From CAYXGZ01 sp964464755 (GTDB taxonomy: Bacteria > Planctomycetota > MHYJ01 > JACPRB01): 39,623 nt of DNA. The notes beneath the pieces were generated by a model. It searched no databases and was not told the origin of the DNA. It saw nothing but the letters and a program-made list of their open reading frames with translations. This document shows positions 31,433 to 38,470 of this stretch, one piece after another. Within the stretch, counting starts at the first letter, position 1; every line of letters begins with the position of its first letter. The DNA lies in contig CAYXGZ010000033.1 of assembly GCA_964464755.1 (NCBI GenBank), forward strand, positions 1 to 39,623, written 5' to 3'. The position numbers were made by a program, and so were the translations under genes.

Positions 31433-32259
31433 TTGCGGACCTCCACGGACCGGGTCTCGAGGGGCGGCGGGGCGAGGGACACGCTGGGCTTGTCGCGGCC
31501 CGAGAGCAGCTCGCGCAGGGCCTGCCCGAGCGCGTCGGGCGTGAGGTCGCCGGCGATCTTCGCGCCGACGACCAGGGAGACGCGGCCGGTCTCCTCGGAG
31601 ACGACGACGACGGCGGCGTCGCTGTCGTCGGTGACGCCGAGGGCGGCGCGGTGGCGGGTGCCCATGGACTTCGAGAGGCCCTGGTCCTCGGTGAGGGGCA
31701 GGAAGACGGCGGCGGCCGCGATGCGGTCGTGGCGGACGAGGACGGCGCCGTCGTGGAGCGGGTTGTCCGGGAAGAAGATCGTCTCGAGGAGCTCGGCCGT
31801 GAGGACGGCGTCGAGCTTCGAGCCCTCCTCGGCGAACTCGCCGAGGCCGACCTCGCGCTCGAGGACGATGAGGGCGCCGTGCTTGCGCTGGGATAGGCGG
31901 CCGACGGCCGCGACGATCTCGTCGACGACGCCCGGCGAGGTGCCGCCGCCGACCAGCGGGAGGAGGAAGCGGGTGCGGGCGAGGCGGGCCAGGGCCCGGC
32001 GCAGCTCCGGGGCGAAGATGACGACCGCGGCGATGTACGAGCCCGAGAGCAGCCAGGTCAGCATGGCCTTCAGGTGCTCGAGGCCGAGCCAGTCGGCGAC
32101 GCGGACGGCGCCGACGAAGGCGAAGACGGCGAAGAGGATGAGGCCCTTGAGCACGCCCGCGCCGCGGGTGCCGCGGATCGCCCGGAGGACGAGGAAATAC
32201 AGGACCGCGAGGATCGCGATCTCGACGAGCGACCGGGGGCGGAAGAGGTCCTCGAGCAT
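31429..32259 (-). CDS. cdaA: Diadenylate cyclase CdaA (c-di-AMP synthase)
   Basis: Makes cyclic di-AMP from two ATP. 276 residues: three TM helices (about 11-27, 35-53, 65-83), then the DisA_N catalytic domain with DGA motif (Asp170-Gly171-Ala172, in PLHDGAVLV) and RHR motif (Arg202-His203-Arg204, in MGTRHRAALG). Both motifs are intact, so an active enzyme is expected. The start ATG is 4 nt after the folP stop with no ribosome site of its own, so it depends on coupling. c-di-AMP controls potassium and osmotic balance and wall homeostasis in bacteria that make it. Confidence 0.95.
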   Translation of the reverse strand: MLEDLFRPRSLVEIAILAVLYFLVLRAIRGTRGAGVLKGLILFAVFAFVGAVRVADWLGLEHLKAMLTWLLSGSYIAAVVIFAPELRRALARLARTRFLLPLVGGGTSPGVVDEIVAAVGRLSQRKHGALIVLEREVGLGEFAEEGSKLDAVLTAELLETIFFPDNPLHDGAVLVRHDRIAAAAVFLPLTEDQGLSKSMGTRHRAALGVTDDSDAAVVVVSEETGRVSLVVGAKIAGDLTPDALGQALRELLSGRDKPSVSLAPPPLETRSVEVRK

Positions 32260-32263
32260 CAGT

Positions 32264-33214
32264 TCATTTCAGCCGCGCGGCCACGCGGGCCGCGTCGGAC
32301 ATCTCGCGGACGTCGTGGACGCGGAGCACGTCGGCGCCCCGCAGGACGGCCGCGGCCACGGTGGCGGCGGTGCCGTCGCGGCGCTCCGCCGCGGGCCGAT
32401 CGAGGATCCGGCCGATGAAGCTCTTGCGGGAGGTCCCCACGACGAGCGGCCGGCCGAGCGAGCGCAGCTCCTCGAGGCGGCGGAGGATCCCGAGGTTGTG
32501 CTCCAGGGTCTTCCCGAAGCCGATCCCCGGATCCAGCAGGATGCTATCACGCCGGATTCCCTCGGACAACGCCCGCTCCATGCGCTCCGCGAAATAGTCG
32601 CAGATCGCGGCGACGACGTCGCGGTAGCGCGGGGCCCGCTGCATCGTCCGGGGGTCGCCCCGCATGTGCATGAGGACGACGGGGACGCGGTGGCGGGCGG
32701 CGACCTCGCCCATCGCGGGGTCGCCGAGGGCGGAGACGTCGTTGATCATCCGGGCGCCGGCCCGGCAGGCGGCGTCGGCGACCTCCGCCTTGCGGGTGTC
32801 GACGGAGACGAAGCGGCCGGCCTCCGCGAGCGCCCGGACGACGGGCAGGATGCGCCGGAGCTCCTCGGCGGCGGGGACGTCGGCGGCGCCGGGCCGGGTG
32901 GACTCGCCGCCCACGTCGAGGAAGTCGGCCTCGGCCATCGCGAGGCCCGCGCGGACCGCGGCGTCGGCGTCGGGCAGCCGCCCGCCGTCGGAGAAGGAGT
33001 CGGGCGTGCAGTTGAGGATGCCCATGATCCAGGGCCGGGTGCCGAAGCGGAGCGCGCCGCCGGGGGCGGGGACCGCGATGCGGCGCCGGGACCAGGCGCG
33101 GACGAGGGCGGCGTGGCCGCGGGGCGGGCGGCCGGTCACGACACGCCGGCCGTCGTGCACGACCCAGGGCAGGCCGGGCGCGGCGGGGGCGGCGAGGACG
33201 CGGGGGACGCTCAC
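32264..33214 (-). CDS. folP: Dihydropteroate synthase
   Basis: Joins p-aminobenzoate to the pterin pyrophosphate in folate synthesis; target of sulfonamides. 316 residues. Core motifs: IMGILNCTPDSFSDGG (Asn68), DVGGESTRPGA, VSVDTRKAEVA, INDVSALGDP, VLMHMRG, GIGFGKTLEHN, GTSRKSFIG (Lys at about 221) and RVHDV. About 45 residues at the N-terminus precede the normal start of the fold and are not recognised; the GTG at 33214 could be too far upstream, though no obvious better start is seen. Cys69 sits where Val is usual. It heads the folP-cdaA-cdaR unit. Confidence 0.94.
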   Translation of the reverse strand: MSVPRVLAAPAAPGLPWVVHDGRRVVTGRPPRGHAALVRAWSRRRIAVPAPGGALRFGTRPWIMGILNCTPDSFSDGGRLPDADAAVRAGLAMAEADFLDVGGESTRPGAADVPAAEELRRILPVVRALAEAGRFVSVDTRKAEVADAACRAGARMINDVSALGDPAMGEVAARHRVPVVLMHMRGDPRTMQRAPRYRDVVAAICDYFAERMERALSEGIRRDSILLDPGIGFGKTLEHNLGILRRLEELRSLGRPLVVGTSRKSFIGRILDRPAAERRDGTAATVAAAVLRGADVLRVHDVREMSDAARVAARLK

Positions 33215-33253
33215 GCGGACAGGTTCGGTCCCGCGGGGCGGGGCGTCAAGGAC

Positions 33254-36214
33254 TCAGCGCGACTTGCGGCGCTGCTCCTCGAGGAGCCGGCCGTAGCGCG
33301 CCTCGAGCGCGGGGTCGAGCGCGATGGCCTTCTGGAGCGAGGCGACGGCGGCGTCCGCGTGGCCCGCCGCGGCCTGGGCCTCCCCGAGGTCGCCGAACCA
33401 CTCGGGGCGGGGCTCCGGCCGGGAGATCAGGGTCGTGTACTCGCGCACGGCCTCGGCCGTCCGGCCCGCGACGAGGAGGCTCCGGGCGTAGATGCGGCGC
33501 GACCGCGGGTCGTCCCAGGGCCCCAGCGCGTAGCCGCGCTCGCTGTCGGCCAGCGCGCCGGCCCAGTCCTCGCCGAGCCGCCGCAGGCGCGCGCGGCAGA
33601 ACCAGGCGGCGGCGAGGCCGGGGTCCAGCCGCAGGGCGAGGTCCAGGTCGGCCCGGGCCTCGGGGAGCCGGGCGGACTCGATGCGCACGTCCGCCCGCAG
33701 CGCGAGGACCTCGGCCAGGGAGGGCGAGTGGGCCAGGGCCGCGTCGTACTCGGCCAGGGCCTCGGGCAGGCGGCCGAGCCCGGCGAGCACCACCCCGCGC
33801 ACGGCGCGCCAGGTCGCCGGGGCCCGCGGGTGGGCCAGCGCCCGGTCGATGTCGGCCAGCGCGCGCGCCCCGTCCCCCAGGTGGAGGCGGACGTGCGAGC
33901 GGAGCAGGAGCGAGGGCGGGTGCCCCGGGTCGCGGTCGAGGGCCCGGGCGATCGCGACGAAGATCGCCTCGCGGTGGGCCTCCAGCCGCCCGGGCTCCCG
34001 GGCGACGAGCACGGTCGCCTCGAGCCAGGCCCCGTCCGCGTCGGCGGGCAGCGCGGCCGCCTCGCGGGCCGCGCCCTCGAGGTCGCGCAGCGCGCAGAGG
34101 GCGACGACGCGGAAGCGCCGGGCCGACGGATCCGCCGGATCCCGGCGGGCCGCCTCGTCGAAATCCTCGAGCGCCCCGCGGGGGTCGCCGGCCCGGAGCC
34201 GGGCCGCCCCCCGATTGAGCCAGCCCACGCCCGCGTCCGGGAGCAGGGCGATCGCGGCGCCCGCGTCCTCCGCGGCGGCGCGCGGGTCCTGCCGGGCGGC
34301 CGCCAGGCCGAGCCGGGCGAGGGCCGAGCCCGGGTGGCGGCGCACGAGGTCCTCGAAGCGGGCCGCGGCCTCGACGCCGCGCCCCCGGAGCAGGTCGATC
34401 AGGCCGAGCAGCAGCGGCAGCTCCGCGTCCGTGCCGCCCTCGGCGATCCGCCGCTCGCAGGCCGCGTAGGCCTCCTCGCTGCGGCGCTCGACCATCAGGC
34501 CGCAGGTCGTCGCGATCGCGAGCTTCGAGGGGTCGCCGGGCAGGGTCGCGTAGAGCCGCCCGGCCTCCGCGAGCCCGCTCCGGGCCCGGGCCCAGGACTC
34601 GTCGGGCAGCCAGCCCGCGGCCGGCGCGTCCACGACGCCCTCGGGGCAGCAGGGCGCGTACTTCGGGCGAACGGTCCGTCCCAGCAGCAGCGCGATGACC
34701 TGCTCCAGCCGGCCCCGCGCCTGCTCGTGGATCGCGGCCCGCGAGCCCGGCGAGAGCTCCCCGGCGCGGCGGAACGCCCGAATGGCCTCCTCGTGGCGGC
34801 CCCGGTACGCGAGCAGCCGGCCCTTCCGGAACCACGCGTCGGGCGACTCCGGCCGGAGCGCCACCGCGGCCTCCACCTGGCCGAGCGCGGAGGCGAAGCG
34901 CCGCTGGGCCTCGACGGCGCTCGACGGCCCGCCCGCGAGCAGGCGGACGCCCTCCTCGAGCTCGCGGTCGGCCAGCAGCAGCAGGTCGCCCGCCGGCGGG
35001 GACGCCGCGCTCCTCCAGAGCGCGAGCGCGCCCAACGCGACGACGAGGGCCGCGACCAGGATCGGGACGCGGCGCCGGCGGAGGCGCGAGAGCGCGGACG
35101 GCGAGCGGCCCGTGACGGGCCGGCCCTCGAGGTGGCGGCGCAGGTCCGCGGCCAGGGCCTCGGCCGTCGGGTAGCGGTCGGCCGGGTTCTTGGCCATGGC
35201 CCGGCGCAGGATCGACTCCAGCCTCGGGTCCGGGCCCGCGGGCCCGGGCTCCCGCTCGATCACGTTCCGCGCGACGTCGAAGGCGTCCGAGCCGTCGAAG
35301 GGCGGCCGGCCGGTGAGCAGCGCGTGCAGCGTGGCCCCGAGCGCGTACACGTCGGCCCGCGCGTCGAGCCGGTCCCGCTCGCCGCGGATCTGCTCGGGCG
35401 GCGCGAAGGCCGGCGTCCCGAGGAGCACGCCGGACTTGGTGAGGGCCGGGCCCGAGTCGTCGGCGCGCGCGAGGCCGAAGTCGGCGAGGTAGATCCGGCC
35501 CGCGGCGTCCTCGAGCAGGTTCCCCGGCTTGATGTCCCGGTGGAGGATGCCCGCCTCGTGGAGGCGCTGGACGACCGACGCGATCGTGGCCATGACCTCG
35601 ACGGCCCGCGCGGGCTCGAGCTTCCGGTCGTCGAGCGACGTCCCGTCGATGAGGGCCATCGCGAGGTAGGCGACGCCGTCGATCTCGCCGGCCTCGTGGA
35701 GGGGCACGAGGTTCGGGTGGACGATGCGCGCGGCGAGCGCGGCCTCGCGGAGGAAGCGCTCGACCTGCGGGCCGCGGTCGGTGCGGATGCGCTTCAGGGC
35801 GACCCAGCGGCCGAGGTCGGCCTGCCAGGCGCGGTGGACGACGCCCATCCCGCCGCGGCCGAGCTCGGCGACGAGGACGTACTTCCCGAAGCGGCGCGAG
35901 GGGTCGGCGGCCGCCGCGGCGGCCTCGGGGGGCGGCTCCGGGCCCCCGGGCTCGCGGTCGAGCCGCGCCGCCTGCTCCGGGGTGAGCCGGCCCCGCTCGA
36001 CCAGCCAGGCGACCGGGCCCGGGCCGCCGGACTCGGCGGCCTCGAGGGCCTCGTCGAGCTGGGACTCCGAGATCCAGCCGCGCTCGAGGGCCAGCTCGGC
36101 GAGGCGCTCGCCGCGCTGGGCGCGGAGGCGGTCGCGGAGCCCCTCGAGGCGGGCGGGATCAGGACTCGAAGAGCTCCCGGAACTCGCCGGCGGCATCCGA
36201 TTCGGTGTGGACAT
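33254..36214 (-). CDS. Transmembrane Ser/Thr protein kinase with TPR domain
   Basis: 986 residues. N-terminal region with two short helix motifs (GWISESQLDEALEA and GRLTPEQAARLDRE) typical of planctomycete kinases. The Hanks-type kinase domain (about 110-365) is complete: GRGGMGVV loop, Lys141 (VALK), Glu157, HRDIKPGN (Asp227), DFG (245-247), PPEQ. A TM helix (383-400) leads to a C-terminal half made of TPR-like repeats (about 430-980), probably outside the cytosol. It likely senses through the TPR part and phosphorylates cytosolic targets, the adjacent sigma factor being the obvious candidate. Its start (ATG 36214; 36196 possible) lies inside the sigma gene, a 56-nt overlap. Confidence 0.92.
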   Translation of the reverse strand: MSTPNRMPPASSGSSSSPDPARLEGLRDRLRAQRGERLAELALERGWISESQLDEALEAAESGGPGPVAWLVERGRLTPEQAARLDREPGGPEPPPEAAAAAADPSRRFGKYVLVAELGRGGMGVVHRAWQADLGRWVALKRIRTDRGPQVERFLREAALAARIVHPNLVPLHEAGEIDGVAYLAMALIDGTSLDDRKLEPARAVEVMATIASVVQRLHEAGILHRDIKPGNLLEDAAGRIYLADFGLARADDSGPALTKSGVLLGTPAFAPPEQIRGERDRLDARADVYALGATLHALLTGRPPFDGSDAFDVARNVIEREPGPAGPDPRLESILRRAMAKNPADRYPTAEALAADLRRHLEGRPVTGRSPSALSRLRRRRVPILVAALVVALGALALWRSAASPPAGDLLLLADRELEEGVRLLAGGPSSAVEAQRRFASALGQVEAAVALRPESPDAWFRKGRLLAYRGRHEEAIRAFRRAGELSPGSRAAIHEQARGRLEQVIALLLGRTVRPKYAPCCPEGVVDAPAAGWLPDESWARARSGLAEAGRLYATLPGDPSKLAIATTCGLMVERRSEEAYAACERRIAEGGTDAELPLLLGLIDLLRGRGVEAAARFEDLVRRHPGSALARLGLAAARQDPRAAAEDAGAAIALLPDAGVGWLNRGAARLRAGDPRGALEDFDEAARRDPADPSARRFRVVALCALRDLEGAAREAAALPADADGAWLEATVLVAREPGRLEAHREAIFVAIARALDRDPGHPPSLLLRSHVRLHLGDGARALADIDRALAHPRAPATWRAVRGVVLAGLGRLPEALAEYDAALAHSPSLAEVLALRADVRIESARLPEARADLDLALRLDPGLAAAWFCRARLRRLGEDWAGALADSERGYALGPWDDPRSRRIYARSLLVAGRTAEAVREYTTLISRPEPRPEWFGDLGEAQAAAGHADAAVASLQKAIALDPALEARYGRLLEEQRRKSR

Positions 36215-36875
36215 AGTGGCGGATCTTGCCGGCCAGGAGGGCCCGGAGCTCGCGGCGCCCGGCGCGCAGCGCGGTGCGGATCTCGCGCGGGGTGACGCCG
36301 TGGCGGGCCGCGAGGTCGGCGTACGAGGGCCGGGCGGCGGGGTCGGCGAGCTCGTAGTCCCGGAAGACGTCCGCCTCGAGGGCGCGGGCCGGGCGCAGCG
36401 CGGCGTCGAGGTCGCGCACGGCCTCCTCGAGGAGCTCGGCGGCCCAGGCCCGGTCGAGGGCCTGCTCGGGACCCCCCGCGGGCGCCGGCGCGGCGAGCAG
36501 CGAGCCCGCCTCGAGCGGAAGGAACGCGGCCCCGCCGCCGCGCTTGAGGGCCCGGGCGTCGCGCAGCTCGTGGAGCAGGAAGTTCCGCAGGCAGGCCTTG
36601 AGGTACTTGCGGAAGCTCCCGCGGTCGGGGTCGGCCGCCGCGAGGATGCGCCCCTCCATGAGGCGGAGGAAGAACTCCTGGGCCAGGTCGGCCGCCTCCT
36701 CGGGCGTCACGGAGGGCTCGGCCCGCAGGGCCCAGTACACGGGCTTCCAGTAGCGCCGGGCGAGCTGCTCGAGGCGCTCCCTCCGGGCCGCGTCGTCCCC
36801 CTCCCGGAAGGAGAGGATCTCCGACCACATCGTGGAGGGGAAGGGGGCGGGGGGGCCCGCCGTGGGGGTCGTCAT
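36159..36875 (-). CDS. ECF-type RNA polymerase sigma factor
   Basis: 238 residues. Start MTTPTAGPPAPFPSTMWSEI is followed by sigma-70 region 2 (about 35-110: RRYWKPVYWALRA, TPEEAADLAQEFFLRLMEG, SFRKYLKACLRNFLLHELRD). A long variable linker (about 118-150) leads to region 4 (about 160-220: YADLAARHGVTPREIRTALR). The overlap with the kinase gene matches the kinase-linked ECF groups known in Planctomycetota. TATACT (36885-36890, minus) ends 9 nt before the ATG with no ribosome site. No anti-sigma gene is present, supporting control by phosphorylation. Confidence 0.9.
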   Translation of the reverse strand: MTTPTAGPPAPFPSTMWSEILSFREGDDAARRERLEQLARRYWKPVYWALRAEPSVTPEEAADLAQEFFLRLMEGRILAAADPDRGSFRKYLKACLRNFLLHELRDARALKRGGGAAFLPLEAGSLLAAPAPAGGPEQALDRAWAAELLEEAVRDLDAALRPARALEADVFRDYELADPAARPSYADLAARHGVTPREIRTALRAGRRELRALLAGKIRHYVHTESDAAGEFRELFES

Positions 36876-36961
36876 CCGGGAAAAAGTATATCCGTTCCGC
36901 CGAATTTCCGGGCCCGGCGGCCTCGGGCGGGACAGGAGGGGGAGAACCCAAGGAGGATCCC
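36876..36961. promoter_or_regulatory. Divergent sigma factor / kelch region
   Basis: Minus-strand TATACT at 36885-36890 for the sigma gene, with an A-run (AAAAA, plus strand) just before. The kelch side ends in a very strong AAGGAGGA ribosome site. A perfect palindrome CCGGGCCCGG (about 36908-36917) is present, but GC palindromes are frequent here. No plus-strand TANNNT box stands out. Confidence 0.4.
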
Positions 36962-38410
36962 ATGGCGATTCGAAACGTCCTGCTGGCGGCCGCCGTGCTG
37001 TGCGCGGCGGCGACCCCGGTCCGGGCCCAGGAGACCTGGGTCGACCGGGCCGACATGCCCGAGTCGACGGCCCTGGCCGGCGCGGCCCTCTTCCCCGGCG
37101 AGCTCTACGTCTTCGGGGGCGCGAACCCCGACACCTGGGTCACGAGCTCCACGACCCGCCGCTACGACCTGGCGACGAACACCTGGAGCTTCCGGGCCTC
37201 GATGCCCGCGCCGCGCTGCGCGATGGTGACCGCCGTCGTCGACGGGCGGGTCTACCTCGTCGGCGGGGCCGACGACACCCAGGAACTCGCCTCCGTGGTC
37301 GTCTACGATCCCGCGACGGACTCGTGGTCGTCGCGCGCGCCGATGTCGACCCCTCGCTTCGGGTCCGCGGGCGGCGCCGTCGGCGGGAGGATCGTCGTCG
37401 CGGGCGGGACCTACTCCTACTACGCCTCGACGGAGATCTACGACCCCGCGACGGACTCCTGGTCGGCCGGCTCGCCGATGCCCCAGGGCCTGCTCTGCCC
37501 GTACTCCGCCGTCGTGGGCGGCAAGCTCCTGGTCGCGGGCGGCTTCTCCGACACCGTGCTGGGCGACGCCCTGAGCAACGTCTCCAGCGCGACGCACGAG
37601 TACGACCCGGCCACGGACGCCTGGACCCGCCGGGCCGACATGCCGGAGGGCGTGATGTACGGCCTCTGGGCCGGCGCCTCGGCCTCGCTCGACGGCAAGT
37701 TCTACTGCCTCGGCGGCGAGATCATCCTCCTCGAGGGCGAGTTCAGCGCGAACCTGGAGTACGACCCCGCGACGGACGCCTGGAGCAACCGCCTCGCGGA
37801 GCCGCACTGGACGGCCTTCAACTGCGCGGTCGGCGGCCTCGGTCGCATCTTCGTCGTGGGCGGCTCCTACGCCGGCGACGGCGTCCGCCTCCAGGAGTAC
37901 CGGCCCCGCCCGCTGCCGCCCCCGTCCGCGCCGGCGGACCTGGTCCAGCGCCGCGCCACGGGCGCGACGATCGACGAGGGCCAGCCGTTGACGCCCCAGG
38001 CCCTGCGCCTCGGCGCCACCCTGGAGTCGGCGGCCGCGGTGAAGCTGGAGATCGAGCTCCGCAAGGTCGCGCAGGACTTCCTCGGCGTCGCGACCCACGT
38101 CGGCGTCCTCTCCCCGGAGGGCGCGCTCGAGGTCGAGGTCCCCTCGCCCGGCGTCGGCTCGTGGAAGTGGCGGGCCCGCGGGGTCAACGAGGAGGGCGCG
38201 TCCTCGGCCTGGGTCGAGTTCGGGACGGTGGAGGGAGCCGCCGACTTCGTCCTGGCGTTCCCCCCGGTCCCGCCCCCGCCGACGGGATCGTCCTCGTCGG
38301 GCGACGACGGCGGCAAGGGCTGCGGCGGGTCCGCGACGGGGGCGACGGGGGCCCTCGCCGGAATCTGGGTGCTGATCCTCGCGGCGGCGGGCTCGGTGCG
38401 CCGGGCCTAG
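36962..38410 (+). CDS. Secreted kelch-repeat protein with C-terminal sorting-like tail
   Basis: 482 residues. Sec signal (about 1-22, ending TPVRA), six kelch blades (about 26-330) with repeated W-x(5)-MP, hydrophobic strands ending in VGG/AGG, and YDPATDSW-type motifs, forming a six-bladed propeller. A Pro-rich linker and an Fn3-like domain (about 335-430) follow. The tail has SGDDGGKGCGGSATGATG, a hydrophobic helix (ALAGIWVLILAAAG) and a final Arg-Arg pair: Gly/Ser-rich spacer, Cys, helix, basic end, the layout of CTERM-type surface-anchoring signals. Ribosome site AAGGAGGA. Probably a cell-surface or released binding protein. A terminator follows. Confidence 0.88.
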   Translation: MAIRNVLLAAAVLCAAATPVRAQETWVDRADMPESTALAGAALFPGELYVFGGANPDTWVTSSTTRRYDLATNTWSFRASMPAPRCAMVTAVVDGRVYLVGGADDTQELASVVVYDPATDSWSSRAPMSTPRFGSAGGAVGGRIVVAGGTYSYYASTEIYDPATDSWSAGSPMPQGLLCPYSAVVGGKLLVAGGFSDTVLGDALSNVSSATHEYDPATDAWTRRADMPEGVMYGLWAGASASLDGKFYCLGGEIILLEGEFSANLEYDPATDAWSNRLAEPHWTAFNCAVGGLGRIFVVGGSYAGDGVRLQEYRPRPLPPPSAPADLVQRRATGATIDEGQPLTPQALRLGATLESAAAVKLEIELRKVAQDFLGVATHVGVLSPEGALEVEVPSPGVGSWKWRARGVNEEGASSAWVEFGTVEGAADFVLAFPPVPPPPTGSSSSGDDGGKGCGGSATGATGALAGIWVLILAAAGSVRRA

Positions 38411-38428
38411 CTCCCGCGGTTCTCGGGT

Positions 38429-38470
38429 CGCCCTTCCTCCGGTCACCCCGGGGGAAGGGCGTGCCTGTTT
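38429..38470. terminator. Hairpin between kelch gene and ftsH 3' end
   Basis: CGCCCTTCC (38429-38437) pairs with GGAAGGGCG (38453-38461), with inner CCGG/CCGG pairing possible, followed by TGCCTGTTT. A reasonable terminator for the kelch gene and possibly for ftsH on the other strand. Confidence 0.6.

Noticed and set aside
33215..33253. TTGACG as a -35 for folP
   Set aside because: No TANNNT box at a suitable distance; too weak to call a promoter.
30419..36295. Very long plus-strand open frame (over 1900 codons) across 30-36 kb
   Set aside because: It lies opposite glmM, cdaR, cdaA, folP and the kinase gene, all of which have clear family motifs. Its translation is Arg/Gly/Asp/Val-rich with no domain, as expected for a shadow frame at this GC content.
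36908..36917. CCGGGCCCGG palindrome as an operator of the sigma-kelch region
   Set aside because: Short GC palindromes are common at this base composition and nothing else supports it.
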